From an uncultured Clostridia bacterium (GTDB lineage: Bacteria; Bacillota; Clostridia; Peptostreptococcales; Anaerovoracaceae), in the NCBI GenBank assembly GCA_934255545.1, contig CAKQOE010000017.1:1-49222 (forward strand): 49,222 nucleotides of DNA, read 5' to 3'. A program made the translations under genes and the position numbers. Positions within the stretch are counted from its first letter, which is position 1, and every line of letters begins with the position of its first letter. Below the pieces are notes generated by a model, which saw only the letters and a list, made by a program, of their open reading frames with translations, did no database searches and had not been told where the DNA came from. This document shows, piece after piece, positions 34,491 through 42,086 of this stretch.

Positions 34491-36389
34491 TTATTTTTTC
34501 TTAGGCGCCTCTATTTTTTCTTTCTGGTCTTTCGTCGCCTCCGCAATCTTTCTGAGTTCAGGCTTTGAAACTTTACCGTTATTAAGCTGTGGGAACTCAT
34601 CAACAAACCAATAGTATGATGGTATAGATAATGTAGGTGTCTTGCCTACGCAGAACGCTCTGAGTTCTTCAGGCTTGAGCTGAGAACCTTCCTTAAGTCT
34701 GCAGAAGCATCCTACGATCTCGCCGTACTTATAATCCTTTACGCCGATAACATAAGCTTCTTCAACATCAGGATGTGAATTGAGAACTTTCTCAACTTCG
34801 CCCGGGCTGATATTTTCGCCGCTTCGGATGATTATATCCTTAAGTCTGTCACCCATTACTATATAACCGTCATCATTGAGTCGTCCTGTATCACCTGTTC
34901 TGAGCCAGCCGTCCGGAGTATAAGTAGACGCTGTCTTCTCAGGATCGCCGAGATAACCCATCATAAGGCTGTATCCCTTAACGCATATTTCACCATACTC
35001 ATCAGCAGGAACTTCCTCAAGAGTATCAGGGTCTATAAACTTCACGCTTACGCCAGGCATGATGCCTCCGACTGTAGAACCCTTAGTCTCAGGTGTATCT
35101 GAAGGCTTTGTTGCCGATACGCAAGGTGATGTTTCTGTAAGACCGTAGCATACGATGATGTCCTTCATATGCATTATTTCTTCGATATCCTTAACCATCT
35201 TTACAGGACAAGGTGCACCTGCAACGATACCCTTCTTCATGCATGAAACTTCATACTTATCAGGGTTTTTCTTCATCTCGTCTACAAATCCGATAAACAT
35301 TGTAGGAACGCCGCATACAGTAGTACATCTTTCTCTTTCGATCATCTTGAGAGACTCAGCAGGCTTAAATCTGCTTGTAAGTACGATAGGTATACCGATG
35401 CTTACAGATGTAACGCCTGATACTGTTGATCCGAATGTATGGAACAGCTGTATCTGCATGCACATTTTATCGCTCTGATCAAGGCCCATCTGCTCAACAA
35501 GTGAATGTGAATTTTCAACTATGTTAAGGTGAGACAGCATTACACCCTTAGGGAATCCTGTACTTCCTGAAGTATAAATAACATATCCTAGATCCTTAAC
35601 GCTTACTGCTGCTCTTGCTGCGTTATAATCATCGTCAGGGAGCGACTTACCTATTTCTATAGCTTTATTGAAATCAAATACGCCAGGATAAGCAAATTCA
35701 TCAGTCGCATCTACAAGAATAACTCTCTTAAGGAGCGGAGCTTTTTCAATATTGAGCTCGCCGTATTTCTGAGTCTTGATCTCAGGATACATGTCATCAG
35801 CAAGCATTTCTATATTTTCATGGACCTTTGCTCCTCTGTACAGTATAAATGTAGAAACCTGTGATCTTCTTACAAGCTCTTCCATTCTGTCCTGCTTTTC
35901 ATAAGGAGTAAATGCGATCATAACAGCACCTATCTTACTGAGCGCATATGACGCTATCATAGATTCTATTCCGTTTGCCATCCAAAGAGCTACCTTATCG
36001 CCTCTTCCGATGCCGATGCTGAGCATATATTTTGCAAAATATGTTGCTCTTTCATTAAATGTCTTATAATCTATCCTTCTTGTGCCATCAAATGAGATAA
36101 GTGCTTCGCCGTCAGGGTTTACTTCTGCAGTGTGCTCAAGCAGATCGCCTATAGTACAATCAAGAAGTCTCTCAACGTCAAGAGCGTACTCTTTTCCGTC
36201 AACAGTGATCTTATCCTGACTTGTACCTGAGATCAGCTCCTGTGCCTTCGCAAAGTCTGATAATGCAGCAGTTAACTTTTCATCCGCATCTTCAGGCTTT
36301 TCGATCACAGAACCGTCAACAGCCTTAAATACCCAGGTCTTTTCATCTGATTTGATTATTACTTTTCTACGTCCGTCAATAAAGCTCAT
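34491..36389 (-). CDS. Acyl/aryl-CoA ligase (AMP-forming)
   Basis: A 632-residue adenylate-forming enzyme that activates a carboxylic acid to its CoA thioester with ATP. The core has YTSGSTGFPKGVMLSH (P-loop), CYGLTETSP, GWLRTGDTG and GDRLKDIIIRSGENISPGEVE; the C-terminal lysine is in NNGKVSKPELR. An N-terminal extension of about 85 residues (DGRRKVIIKSDEKTWVFKAV...) precedes the usual start and is not recognised. GGAGG precedes ATG 36389. Expression is from a consensus promoter together with a MarR regulator. The substrate may be a fatty or aromatic acid; sequence alone does not decide. Confidence 0.9.
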   Translation of the reverse strand: MSFIDGRRKVIIKSDEKTWVFKAVDGSVIEKPEDADEKLTAALSDFAKAQELISGTSQDKITVDGKEYALDVERLLDCTIGDLLEHTAEVNPDGEALISFDGTRRIDYKTFNERATYFAKYMLSIGIGRGDKVALWMANGIESMIASYALSKIGAVMIAFTPYEKQDRMEELVRRSQVSTFILYRGAKVHENIEMLADDMYPEIKTQKYGELNIEKAPLLKRVILVDATDEFAYPGVFDFNKAIEIGKSLPDDDYNAARAAVSVKDLGYVIYTSGSTGFPKGVMLSHLNIVENSHSLVEQMGLDQSDKMCMQIQLFHTFGSTVSGVTSVSIGIPIVLTSRFKPAESLKMIERERCTTVCGVPTMFIGFVDEMKKNPDKYEVSCMKKGIVAGAPCPVKMVKDIEEIMHMKDIIVCYGLTETSPCVSATKPSDTPETKGSTVGGIMPGVSVKFIDPDTLEEVPADEYGEICVKGYSLMMGYLGDPEKTASTYTPDGWLRTGDTGRLNDDGYIVMGDRLKDIIIRSGENISPGEVEKVLNSHPDVEEAYVIGVKDYKYGEIVGCFCRLKEGSQLKPEELRAFCVGKTPTLSIPSYYWFVDEFPQLNNGKVSKPELRKIAEATKDQKEKIEAPKKK

Positions 36390-36439
36390 TTTTCTACCTC
36401 CATGTCCAGCAAACTACCGAACTTGAACAAAAACAAAAC

Positions 36440-36487
36440 CAGAATGCAGATACTAAAATAATAAGCACGCTTAGTATCCACATTCTG
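36440..36487 (-). promoter_or_regulatory. Large inverted repeat over the transcription start (probable MarR operator)
   Basis: CAGAATGCAGATACTAA (36440-36456) and TTAGTATCCACATTCTG (36471-36487) pair at 15 of 17 positions around a 14-base spacer. The repeat begins at the -10 edge and covers +1, the usual place for a repressor site. As RNA it could also form a 5' hairpin. Confidence 0.75.
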
Positions 36488-36516
36488 ATTATAATACGAA
36501 TCATAGATTGTGTCAA
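36488..36516 (-). promoter_or_regulatory. Consensus SigA promoter of the CoA-ligase/MarR operon
   Basis: Minus-strand TTGACA (36516-36511), exactly 17 bases, TATAAT (36493-36488). Both hexamers are perfect, so the promoter should be strong unless repressed. Confidence 0.92.
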
Positions 36517-36607
36517 TTTTATGTTTAATAATATTATGCGTATTTAATATCAGTTATACGAATATAGGTACAGCACTATTTGTTGTACGTCCTATTTTCT
36601 CATACTG

Positions 36608-37402
36608 CTACTTTATCTTCTGGATCTCATTTAATATCGGGTCAAAATCCCCGTCCTTGTACTGATCAAAAAACATCTGTATCTGCAAACGTGTCTTCTT
36701 AGACGGCATGATCTCAGCAACTCTCACTTTTGCAGCATCAAGTCCTGTTCTGCTCATATCCATGTCCAGATCGTCAAGAGTAAGCCTGTCTATATTCATT
36801 TTCATAGCAGCTCTTATGCCTGCTATAGACATTACGCGCAGGCTGTACTTGTGCTTAAGGTTACTGAGAACAGCAGGCGCTTTCATTTCCACAGTCTGAA
36901 GCACCTGACCAAGGTCCTTTGTCACGCTGAGCCTGCCGCTGTCATCTTTTTCAAACCAGCTTACATTTGTAAGATATGGCAGTTCAAGATATTCAGCAAG
37001 CATAGGGCCTACATGACCTGTTCTTCCATCCATGCTTGCATGCCCTGTAAGTACAACATCAAAATCACCCAGGCTTTTTATCGCAGCAGCAAGTGTATAT
37101 GCAGTAGCAGTCGTATCTGAACCGCGTACCCTTTCATCATTGAGAAGCACAGCCCTGTCTACTCCGAGTGCCAGCGACTCACGCAGTATCTCTTCTGTTT
37201 TATCGTTTCCCATACTGAGTGTCGTAATATGAATATCGTCACTCATCTTATCTTTCATCTGCAGCGCAAGCTCGAGAGCGTTACAGTCATCAAATGTAAG
37301 CATAGCCTCATCCGGATCGCGTATAACGATATTAGTGCCTTCCATCATTTTTACCTGATTTGATCTCGGCGCCTGCTTTAATGTAACAATAACCTTAAGC
37401 AT
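36608..37402 (-). CDS. etfB: Electron transfer flavoprotein, beta subunit
   Basis: A 264-residue EtfB. It starts MLKVIVTLKQAPRSNQV and has VIRDPDEAMLTFDDCNALELAL, DFDVVLTGHASMDGRTGHVGPMLAEYL (nucleotide-binding signature) and MKAPAVLSNLKHKYSLRVMSIAGIRAA. EtfB normally pairs with EtfA to carry electrons between acyl-CoA dehydrogenases and other redox enzymes, including bifurcating ones. No etfA is present in this window, so the partner must lie elsewhere or be an unusual one. It follows the 90-residue unknown protein by 167 bases on the same strand. Confidence 0.9.
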   Translation of the reverse strand: MLKVIVTLKQAPRSNQVKMMEGTNIVIRDPDEAMLTFDDCNALELALQMKDKMSDDIHITTLSMGNDKTEEILRESLALGVDRAVLLNDERVRGSDTTATAYTLAAAIKSLGDFDVVLTGHASMDGRTGHVGPMLAEYLELPYLTNVSWFEKDDSGRLSVTKDLGQVLQTVEMKAPAVLSNLKHKYSLRVMSIAGIRAAMKMNIDRLTLDDLDMDMSRTGLDAAKVRVAEIMPSKKTRLQIQMFFDQYKDGDFDPILNEIQKIK

Positions 37403-37569
37403 TTAAATACCTCATCAATTAATAAACTACAACCTGACGACGCCTCACGGCGGCAAAAAGAGCTGCCGCAGACCGTAAACTCCGACAGTAACAACAGTAA
37501 CGCTTTATATGCATCATACACGTCACCATTGCCGCGCCGGCTGTGCGGTCCGCGCGACAGCCCTTTATT

Positions 37570-37842
37570 TTAAAACTTCTGAACTTCTACAAATACATAC
37601 TGATCCGGTTCTTCAGGATTATCTACCTTGAACCTGTCCTTTTCAGGCATTTCATATTCGCCTGAGACGAATTTTTCAACTTCTTCAGTGATCCATGGCA
37701 TAGGCCATGGTGATTTCAGCGGGTCAGAAATAATATTTGCATCAGCATCAAATGCGATCATCTGACCTTTTATATCACATGGTATGCTGTCAACAGCCTT
37801 TATAGTAAAAACTGTTTTAGCTTCCACACCGTTAAATTCCAT
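37570..37842 (-). CDS. Uncharacterised 90-aa acidic protein
   Basis: Not recognised. A small acidic protein beginning MEFNGVEAKTVFTIKAVDSIPCD, with a Trp/Pro-rich centre (SPWPMPWITEEVEKF) and no membrane segment. AGAGGAAT precedes ATG 37842, only 6 bases after the Cys-rich 72-residue protein, so the two are likely co-expressed. It is the last of a run of unknown small genes before EtfB. The strong coupling and good ribosome binding site support a real gene. Confidence 0.7.
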   Translation of the reverse strand: MEFNGVEAKTVFTIKAVDSIPCDIKGQMIAFDADANIISDPLKSPWPMPWITEEVEKFVSGEYEMPEKDRFKVDNPEEPDQYVFVEVQKF

Positions 37843-37848
37843 AATTAA

Positions 37849-38067
37849 TTATTCCTCTGTATCCGGTTTTTTCTTTCTGAATGAGCCATAATCAGGCATT
37901 GTATAGTCAAGCTTAAAATCGTCCATTTCTCCCTCGACTATATCAAAACTTACTGTTTTCTGTCTCTGGCACACAGTTCTGCAGCCAGAAGGACATTTTC
38001 CGCAGCCTTTCTTAAAACGAACAGGCTCAAAAGTGATAGTTCCGCTTTCAACAACAGTTTTGCCCAT
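37849..38067 (-). CDS. Uncharacterised 72-aa cysteine-cluster protein
   Basis: Not recognised. The central segment KKGCGKCPSGCRTVCQRQK holds four Cys spaced C-x2-C-x3-C-x3-C, a layout suited to binding a metal such as Zn or an Fe-S cluster. The C-terminal half is acidic then Lys-rich (FRKKKPDTEE). AGGAGG precedes ATG 38067. It lies 19 bases after the 194-residue gene and 6 bases before the 90-residue gene. A role as a small redox or metal-handling partner of the neighbouring molybdopterin and flavin proteins is inference. Confidence 0.7.
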   Translation of the reverse strand: MGKTVVESGTITFEPVRFKKGCGKCPSGCRTVCQRQKTVSFDIVEGEMDDFKLDYTMPDYGSFRKKKPDTEE

Positions 38068-38086
38068 ATATTATACCTCCTGAAAA

Positions 38087-38671
38087 TTACTGATCACGAT
38101 CTGGCAGGAATGTTGTCATATAATCTGACTCTTCCTCATAAGCCTCATAAACTACAGCCTGCCATGTACCCTCCATTATGTCCTTATTGTCTTCATAGAG
38201 TTCTTCTACTGTATCGTATTCAATGATATCGCCTACATAATACATATTGATCTTATTCTTTGTTATCTGCCACTTCTTCTTTTCAGGGAAATGTCTTACC
38301 ATTACATCTGTAAGCTTAAGGAAGAATGTATCGATATTTTCCTTTTCTGCCATCTGTTTGAAATCTTCAGGCTTAGGATTTTCCATATTGTAATAAACTC
38401 TGTTTATTTCCATATAGAATCTCTTGTTATCAGGTCTTGAAGCTGTAAATACCTGGCCCACCTGAGCAAGGCGAAGCTCCTTGCCTGCCATTTCGAGGAT
38501 ATGCATTACTGAATTATGTACTTCGATATAAAGCTGATCGTCTACTGTGAAGAACTGGCCTTCTACCTCGAACATATCATCTTCCAGATAAAAGTCAACA
38601 TACATTCCGTCAAATCTGGCAATGGTTTCAGGATCATTTATATCAAGATTATTATTATATTCGTCCATCAT
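38087..38671 (-). CDS. Uncharacterised 194-aa protein
   Basis: Not recognised. An acidic soluble protein without signal peptide or membrane segments. It contains GMYVDFYLEDDMFEVEGQFFTVDDQLYIEVHNSVMHILEMAG in the N-terminal half (written here as one run of short beta-rich stretches) and WQITKNKINMYYVGDIIEYDTVEELYED in the C-terminal half, the latter followed by an acidic tail. AAGGAG precedes ATG 38671. It lies 38 bases after the tandem YopX protein. The organisation supports a shared role with its neighbours, but no function is proposed. Confidence 0.7.
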   Translation of the reverse strand: MMDEYNNNLDINDPETIARFDGMYVDFYLEDDMFEVEGQFFTVDDQLYIEVHNSVMHILEMAGKELRLAQVGQVFTASRPDNKRFYMEINRVYYNMENPKPEDFKQMAEKENIDTFFLKLTDVMVRHFPEKKKWQITKNKINMYYVGDIIEYDTVEELYEDNKDIMEGTWQAVVYEAYEEESDYMTTFLPDRDQ

Positions 38672-38709
38672 TTTTTTACTTCTCCTTAACTCAAAACTTA
38701 TAGCTGTAA

Positions 38710-39525
38710 TTACTTCATTAATATATCAGAATTCTGATATATATTGCCGATAACCTTAGACTGGCTTATAAGGCTGCTTGAACCCGGATAAAGTGTTCCG
38801 TCAAGCGATACAAGGATAAACTGACCGATCTCATCACTCCATGAGACCTCAGCAATACTTTCCTCATCTCCTACTGTAAGGATATCACCTTCATATACCT
38901 CGCTGCCCTCGCTGTCTGCCCAGCCTGTATACTGCATAGGTATCATTTCGATCGGCGGATCGTTCTTGAAATCATATATATAAAGAGCGCCGAATGTAAG
39001 ATATGCATATATAGAAACCATCATATCTTCCTGCGGATCCTTTATGTCTTCAGGCATATACATCGTGCTTGAAGTAGGATCCCACGCACGGTACTTTATC
39101 TGGCGTCTGCGTTCCTCAGGATCCGCATCACCGTTTTCAAATATATTTCCTACGATCTTTATCGCATCTGTAAGATAAGCGCCGCCAGGTGAAGTTTCCA
39201 TATCATCGCCAAGGAAAAGATATCCTGATGTAATATCATCCCAGATAACCTGATAATACTTACCATCCACCTCTACGATATCGCCCTCGTAAATCTCATA
39301 CTGTTCTCTGTCATACCAGTTAGTGGACTGCTGAAAAACATATTCAGTAGGAGGATCTGTTTTATAATCCTTTATATGAAGAACACCGTCGATAAGTCCG
39401 CCGTATATGGTTTTCGGGGCATCTTCAGCTGTATCTGGTTCTTCAAGATCTTCAGGAGAAAGCATCTTCTTCTCCGCTGGATTCCATGCTCTGAATTTCC
39501 ATTCTCTAGTATATCCGTCAGCCAT
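38710..39525 (-). CDS. Tandem YopX-like domain protein (271 aa)
   Basis: The protein is an internal duplication. Half 1 (about 8-130) and half 2 (about 137-265) each start with a KFRAWNP/KYRAWDP motif, then have DPPxE, a YEGDI motif (IYEGDIVEV, VYEGDILTV), a W-centred strand, and end IVGNIFEN/VIGNIYQN. This order, FRAW...YEGDI...VIGNIYEN, is the pattern of YopX-family proteins, which are known mainly from Bacillota phages and have no defined role. No phage genes lie nearby. AAGGAG precedes ATG 39525, and the gene starts 18 bases after the MoeA-like gene, so it belongs to a metabolic operon. Confidence 0.75.
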   Translation of the reverse strand: MADGYTREWKFRAWNPAEKKMLSPEDLEEPDTAEDAPKTIYGGLIDGVLHIKDYKTDPPTEYVFQQSTNWYDREQYEIYEGDIVEVDGKYYQVIWDDITSGYLFLGDDMETSPGGAYLTDAIKIVGNIFENGDADPEERRRQIKYRAWDPTSSTMYMPEDIKDPQEDMMVSIYAYLTFGALYIYDFKNDPPIEMIPMQYTGWADSEGSEVYEGDILTVGDEESIAEVSWSDEIGQFILVSLDGTLYPGSSSLISQSKVIGNIYQNSDILMK

Positions 39526-39543
39526 AAAAAATCTCCTTTTCTT

Positions 39544-40569
39544 TTACTTGCCAAAAGTGCACTTAGGCCATACACATTCGTTACACTGCATGCACAGACC
39601 GCCTACACCAAGACTTGTTATATCTTTTTTTTCTATTTTCTCGCCGGCGAGAACTCTCGGAAGAAGCAGATCTACGACCGTAGTTCTGAAAAACATTCCG
39701 CATGCCGGAACTCCCATAATAGGAATATCATCAAGATAAGCCATCATAAACATAGCGCCCGGAAGTGCGGCAGCGCCATACTTTACGATCTCAGCGCCTG
39801 CGTGTTTTATAGCAGTAGGCGTAAGATCATCAGGGTCAACAGACATACCGCCTGTTGTAAAAATAAGCTCTGCACCCTTATTTTTTAAATCGATTATTTT
39901 CTGTGATATAGTTTCAAGATCATCCGGAGCATATGTTATCTCAAGTATCTCTGAACCGTAAGACTCGACCTTTTCTGTAATAACAGGAGCAAACGCATCA
40001 GGTATACGATTGTAAAAAACCTCGCTTCCTGTTATGACGCAGCCAACTTTCTTCTTCTGGAAAGGCTTTACTTCGAGTACCCAGCCTGCTTCACTTGCCG
40101 CCTTTTCAGCTGCCTCTATGTCAGCCGCATCGACTACAAGAGGTATGACCTTTGTACCCGCTAACATATCGCCTTTCTTAACGCGCATATTGTCCGGAAG
40201 TGTAGATACTATAACATAAGGCAGCTCGTTTATACGGTTTACTGCCTCTTTGTTTACCTTAAGCAGGCCGTCATATTCAGCAAAAATATTAACACGGCTT
40301 TCCTTAGGTGCAACAGCATATGTACCGTTTCCTTTTATGGCCTCGCCAAGTCTGACTCCGGCCTCATCCTCATGGACTTCCTGATCTGAAAGTTCAAGTA
40401 CATATATATTACTTTTACCCACATTAAGCAGTGTATCAACATCTTCCTCACGAATAATATGTCCTTTTTTAAATACAGAACCTTTGAATTCGCCTTTTAC
40501 TATACGAGTAATATCATGTGCAAGAATCTTTCCAACTGCATCTTCAGTCTTTATTATTTCCTTCTTCAA
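39544..40569 (-). CDS. MoeA-like molybdopterin-binding protein
   Basis: A 341-residue protein common near clostridial molybdenum hydroxylases. The N-terminus (IKTEDAVGKILAHDITRIV) resembles MoeA; the molybdopterin-binding domain (about 175-310) has VGCVITGSEVFYNRIPDAF, ELIFTTGGMSVDPDDLTP and IMGVPACGMFFRTTVVDLLLPR. The C-terminus is a Cys cluster, CMQCNECVWPKC. It may aid insertion or modification of Mo cofactor. TTG 40569 is chosen because GGGAGG lies 5 bases upstream and the resulting start matches the MoeA fold; the ATG at 40590 has no ribosome binding site. The Mo hydroxylase at 42087-45824 is a probable client (inference). Confidence 0.85.
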   Translation of the reverse strand: MKKEIIKTEDAVGKILAHDITRIVKGEFKGSVFKKGHIIREEDVDTLLNVGKSNIYVLELSDQEVHEDEAGVRLGEAIKGNGTYAVAPKESRVNIFAEYDGLLKVNKEAVNRINELPYVIVSTLPDNMRVKKGDMLAGTKVIPLVVDAADIEAAEKAASEAGWVLEVKPFQKKKVGCVITGSEVFYNRIPDAFAPVITEKVESYGSEILEITYAPDDLETISQKIIDLKNKGAELIFTTGGMSVDPDDLTPTAIKHAGAEIVKYGAAALPGAMFMMAYLDDIPIMGVPACGMFFRTTVVDLLLPRVLAGEKIEKKDITSLGVGGLCMQCNECVWPKCTFGK

Positions 40570-40666
40570 AAAAACCTCCCGTTCTGCCATACACAGAATG
40601 CCGACAACATCGTCCCTCGCCTGCTGACGACTGACAGAACATATATCTACCTTAAATATACTGTGA

Positions 40667-40696
40667 TAAAAAAGCGGATCAGAATATAGACCCGCT
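40667..40696 (-). terminator. Terminator-like hairpin in the MoeA-like gene leader
   Basis: Minus strand AGCGGGTC-TATATTCT-GATCCGCT (one G-T pair), followed by TTTTTTATC. It lies upstream of the gene it would silence, so it is either an attenuator or a second terminator for the radical SAM transcript. Confidence 0.65.
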
Positions 40697-40710
40697 ACTC
40701 ATACTATTTA

Positions 40711-40739
40711 ATTTTATAACATTTCGGAGAATAATTCAA
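40711..40739 (-). promoter_or_regulatory. Possible promoter of the MoeA-like operon
   Basis: Minus-strand TTGAAT (40739-40734), 17 bases, TAAAAT (40716-40711). Transcription would begin near 40704, immediately before the hairpin. Confidence 0.45.
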
Positions 40740-40868
40740 GAATGATTTAATATACTAAAATTATAGTATGCAAACAATTAATTTATACTCAACTAATACC
40801 TTCTATTTATAATAATATCCAATATATATATTTTTCTTAATAAAACATGAAATGAAAATTTTTCATAT

Positions 40869-40885
40869 CGTCCGCCCGGCGGACG
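40869..40885. repeat. 17-bp perfect palindrome
   Basis: CGTCCGCC-C-GGCGGACG, the same element as at 29214-29230 on the other strand, about 12 kb away. Confidence 0.65.
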
Positions 40886-40918
40886 CACAGATCGCATATA
40901 TATTCATTGCATTAAAAC

Positions 40919-40941
40919 AGGGATACCTTAACGGTATCCCT
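40919..40941 (-). terminator. Intrinsic terminator of the radical SAM gene
   Basis: AGGGATACC-TTAAC-GGTATCCCT, 9-bp arms, followed on the minus strand by GTTTTAATG; 18 bases beyond the stop codon. Confidence 0.85.
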
Positions 40942-40958
40942 TCATAAAATATTTTCTA

Positions 40959-41840
40959 TTATTCGCAGATCTCACGCCATTTAAGATCGTATGGCTCAAA
41001 AGTGACTTTTCTGTATTTGTCCACATCAAGGATCTTTCCATCCCAGTCACCGTGGATATCGCCGTTCTGCTTGATAAGAATGTCATACAGTATATCGTAT
41101 GTGATCCCGTCATCACCTGTCTCGACGATCGTGCTGTAAGGAAGAGTCTTGTGGTATGTCATTTCGAGACCATTGTAATCAAAATGATATCCGCATCTCA
41201 TCCTGCATCCATCAAGACCTGTATATTTGAAAAGATCTTTAAGGTCATGAAGGATCTTATCATGCTCTTCTTCATATAGATTCTCAGGTGTCGTATCGGT
41301 ATAATCAAATCTGAACTGAATAGGAATACCGTACTTATGGAATCTTTCAACATAGCTCATGAGCCTGTCAGTAGGATAATCCTTGTAAAGTACACAATTT
41401 ACACGAGTATTTACAGGAATCTGAGCAATAAGCTCGTCAGGTGATTCCTCAACATATTTCACAAGGTGTCTTGATATATTGATGCATGTGATCTTATCCT
41501 TGTTTTTTTCACAAAATGCGATCATATCTTCACCGGGCTGATCTGCAAACACAGGGAAAGTAGTATTAATATATACTTTATGCGTTGTAGGTACCTGGTC
41601 AAGAAGTTTCTGCAAAGAATCAAGATTTGAAAATGGTTCGCCACCTGTAAAAACAAAATCACAGTATGGAGTTATCGCATCCATTGTCTTGATGCTCTCG
41701 CATATCTTATCCAGACTGAACCCTGTAGTATCGCTGTACTCCTCTTTGTTGACGCAGAAAGGACAATTATTACGGCAGTCATACGGAACAAATACTGTTA
41801 CAGTTGCTCCGCCGTCACGCGTCTTGTATGGATTACTCAT
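40959..41840 (-). CDS. Radical SAM protein
   Basis: A 293-residue radical SAM enzyme. The [4Fe-4S] motif is C22-x3-C26-x2-C29 (CRNNCPFC), followed by FTGGEPFSN (SAM-binding GGEP) and a TIM-barrel core with VYINTTFPVF and NTRVNCVLYKDYPTD. No SPASM or other auxiliary-cluster domain is visible, though further Cys occur in GCRMRCGYHF. ATG 41840 is chosen; GGAGG lies 14 bases upstream, and an earlier TTG overlaps the ribosome binding site. It has its own terminator, so it is probably a separate unit from the MoeA-like gene. The reaction is unknown. Confidence 0.85.
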   Translation of the reverse strand: MSNPYKTRDGGATVTVFVPYDCRNNCPFCVNKEEYSDTTGFSLDKICESIKTMDAITPYCDFVFTGGEPFSNLDSLQKLLDQVPTTHKVYINTTFPVFADQPGEDMIAFCEKNKDKITCINISRHLVKYVEESPDELIAQIPVNTRVNCVLYKDYPTDRLMSYVERFHKYGIPIQFRFDYTDTTPENLYEEEHDKILHDLKDLFKYTGLDGCRMRCGYHFDYNGLEMTYHKTLPYSTIVETGDDGITYDILYDILIKQNGDIHGDWDGKILDVDKYRKVTFEPYDLKWREICE

Positions 41841-42003
41841 ATTTATCTGTTGTTCCTCCAATCAAATACATATACACAAACTAACTATATTTTATACCTT
41901 TATATACCTTTTAGTCAACAAATATAAGTATTTAAGAATGCTTACATACAAAATACATAATAAAATAAAGATATTTCTATCGTGAATTCAGTATATTTTT
42001 TAA

Positions 42004-42063
42004 TGCCAATGCTTAGCAATTAAACATTGGCATTAAAAAAGGGATGCTGTAAAACAGCATCCC
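42004..42063 (-). terminator. Double terminator of the Mo-hydroxylase operon
   Basis: GGGATGCTGT-AAA-ACAGCATCCC (42041-42063) is followed on the minus strand by TTTTTTAATG. A second hairpin, TGCCAATG...CATTGGCA (42004-42032), comes next and is followed by TTAAAAAATA. Confidence 0.9.
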
Positions 42064-42086
42064 TGAAATGATATTCTAATATTAAA

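Larger units (their letters stand above)
40570..40958. other. Leader and promoter region of the MoeA-like gene
   Basis: It contains the radical SAM terminator (40919-40941), a 17-bp palindrome (40869-40885), a dyad ATACTA-N6-TAGTAT (40752-40769), a possible promoter (40711-40739), and an intrinsic-terminator-like hairpin (40667-40696) between that promoter and the gene. No known riboswitch is recognised. Confidence 0.5.

Noticed and set aside
38710..39525. Prophage origin of the YopX-like gene
   Set aside because: No integrase, capsid, lysis or phage replication gene in the window; spacing and ribosome binding sites match a metabolic operon.
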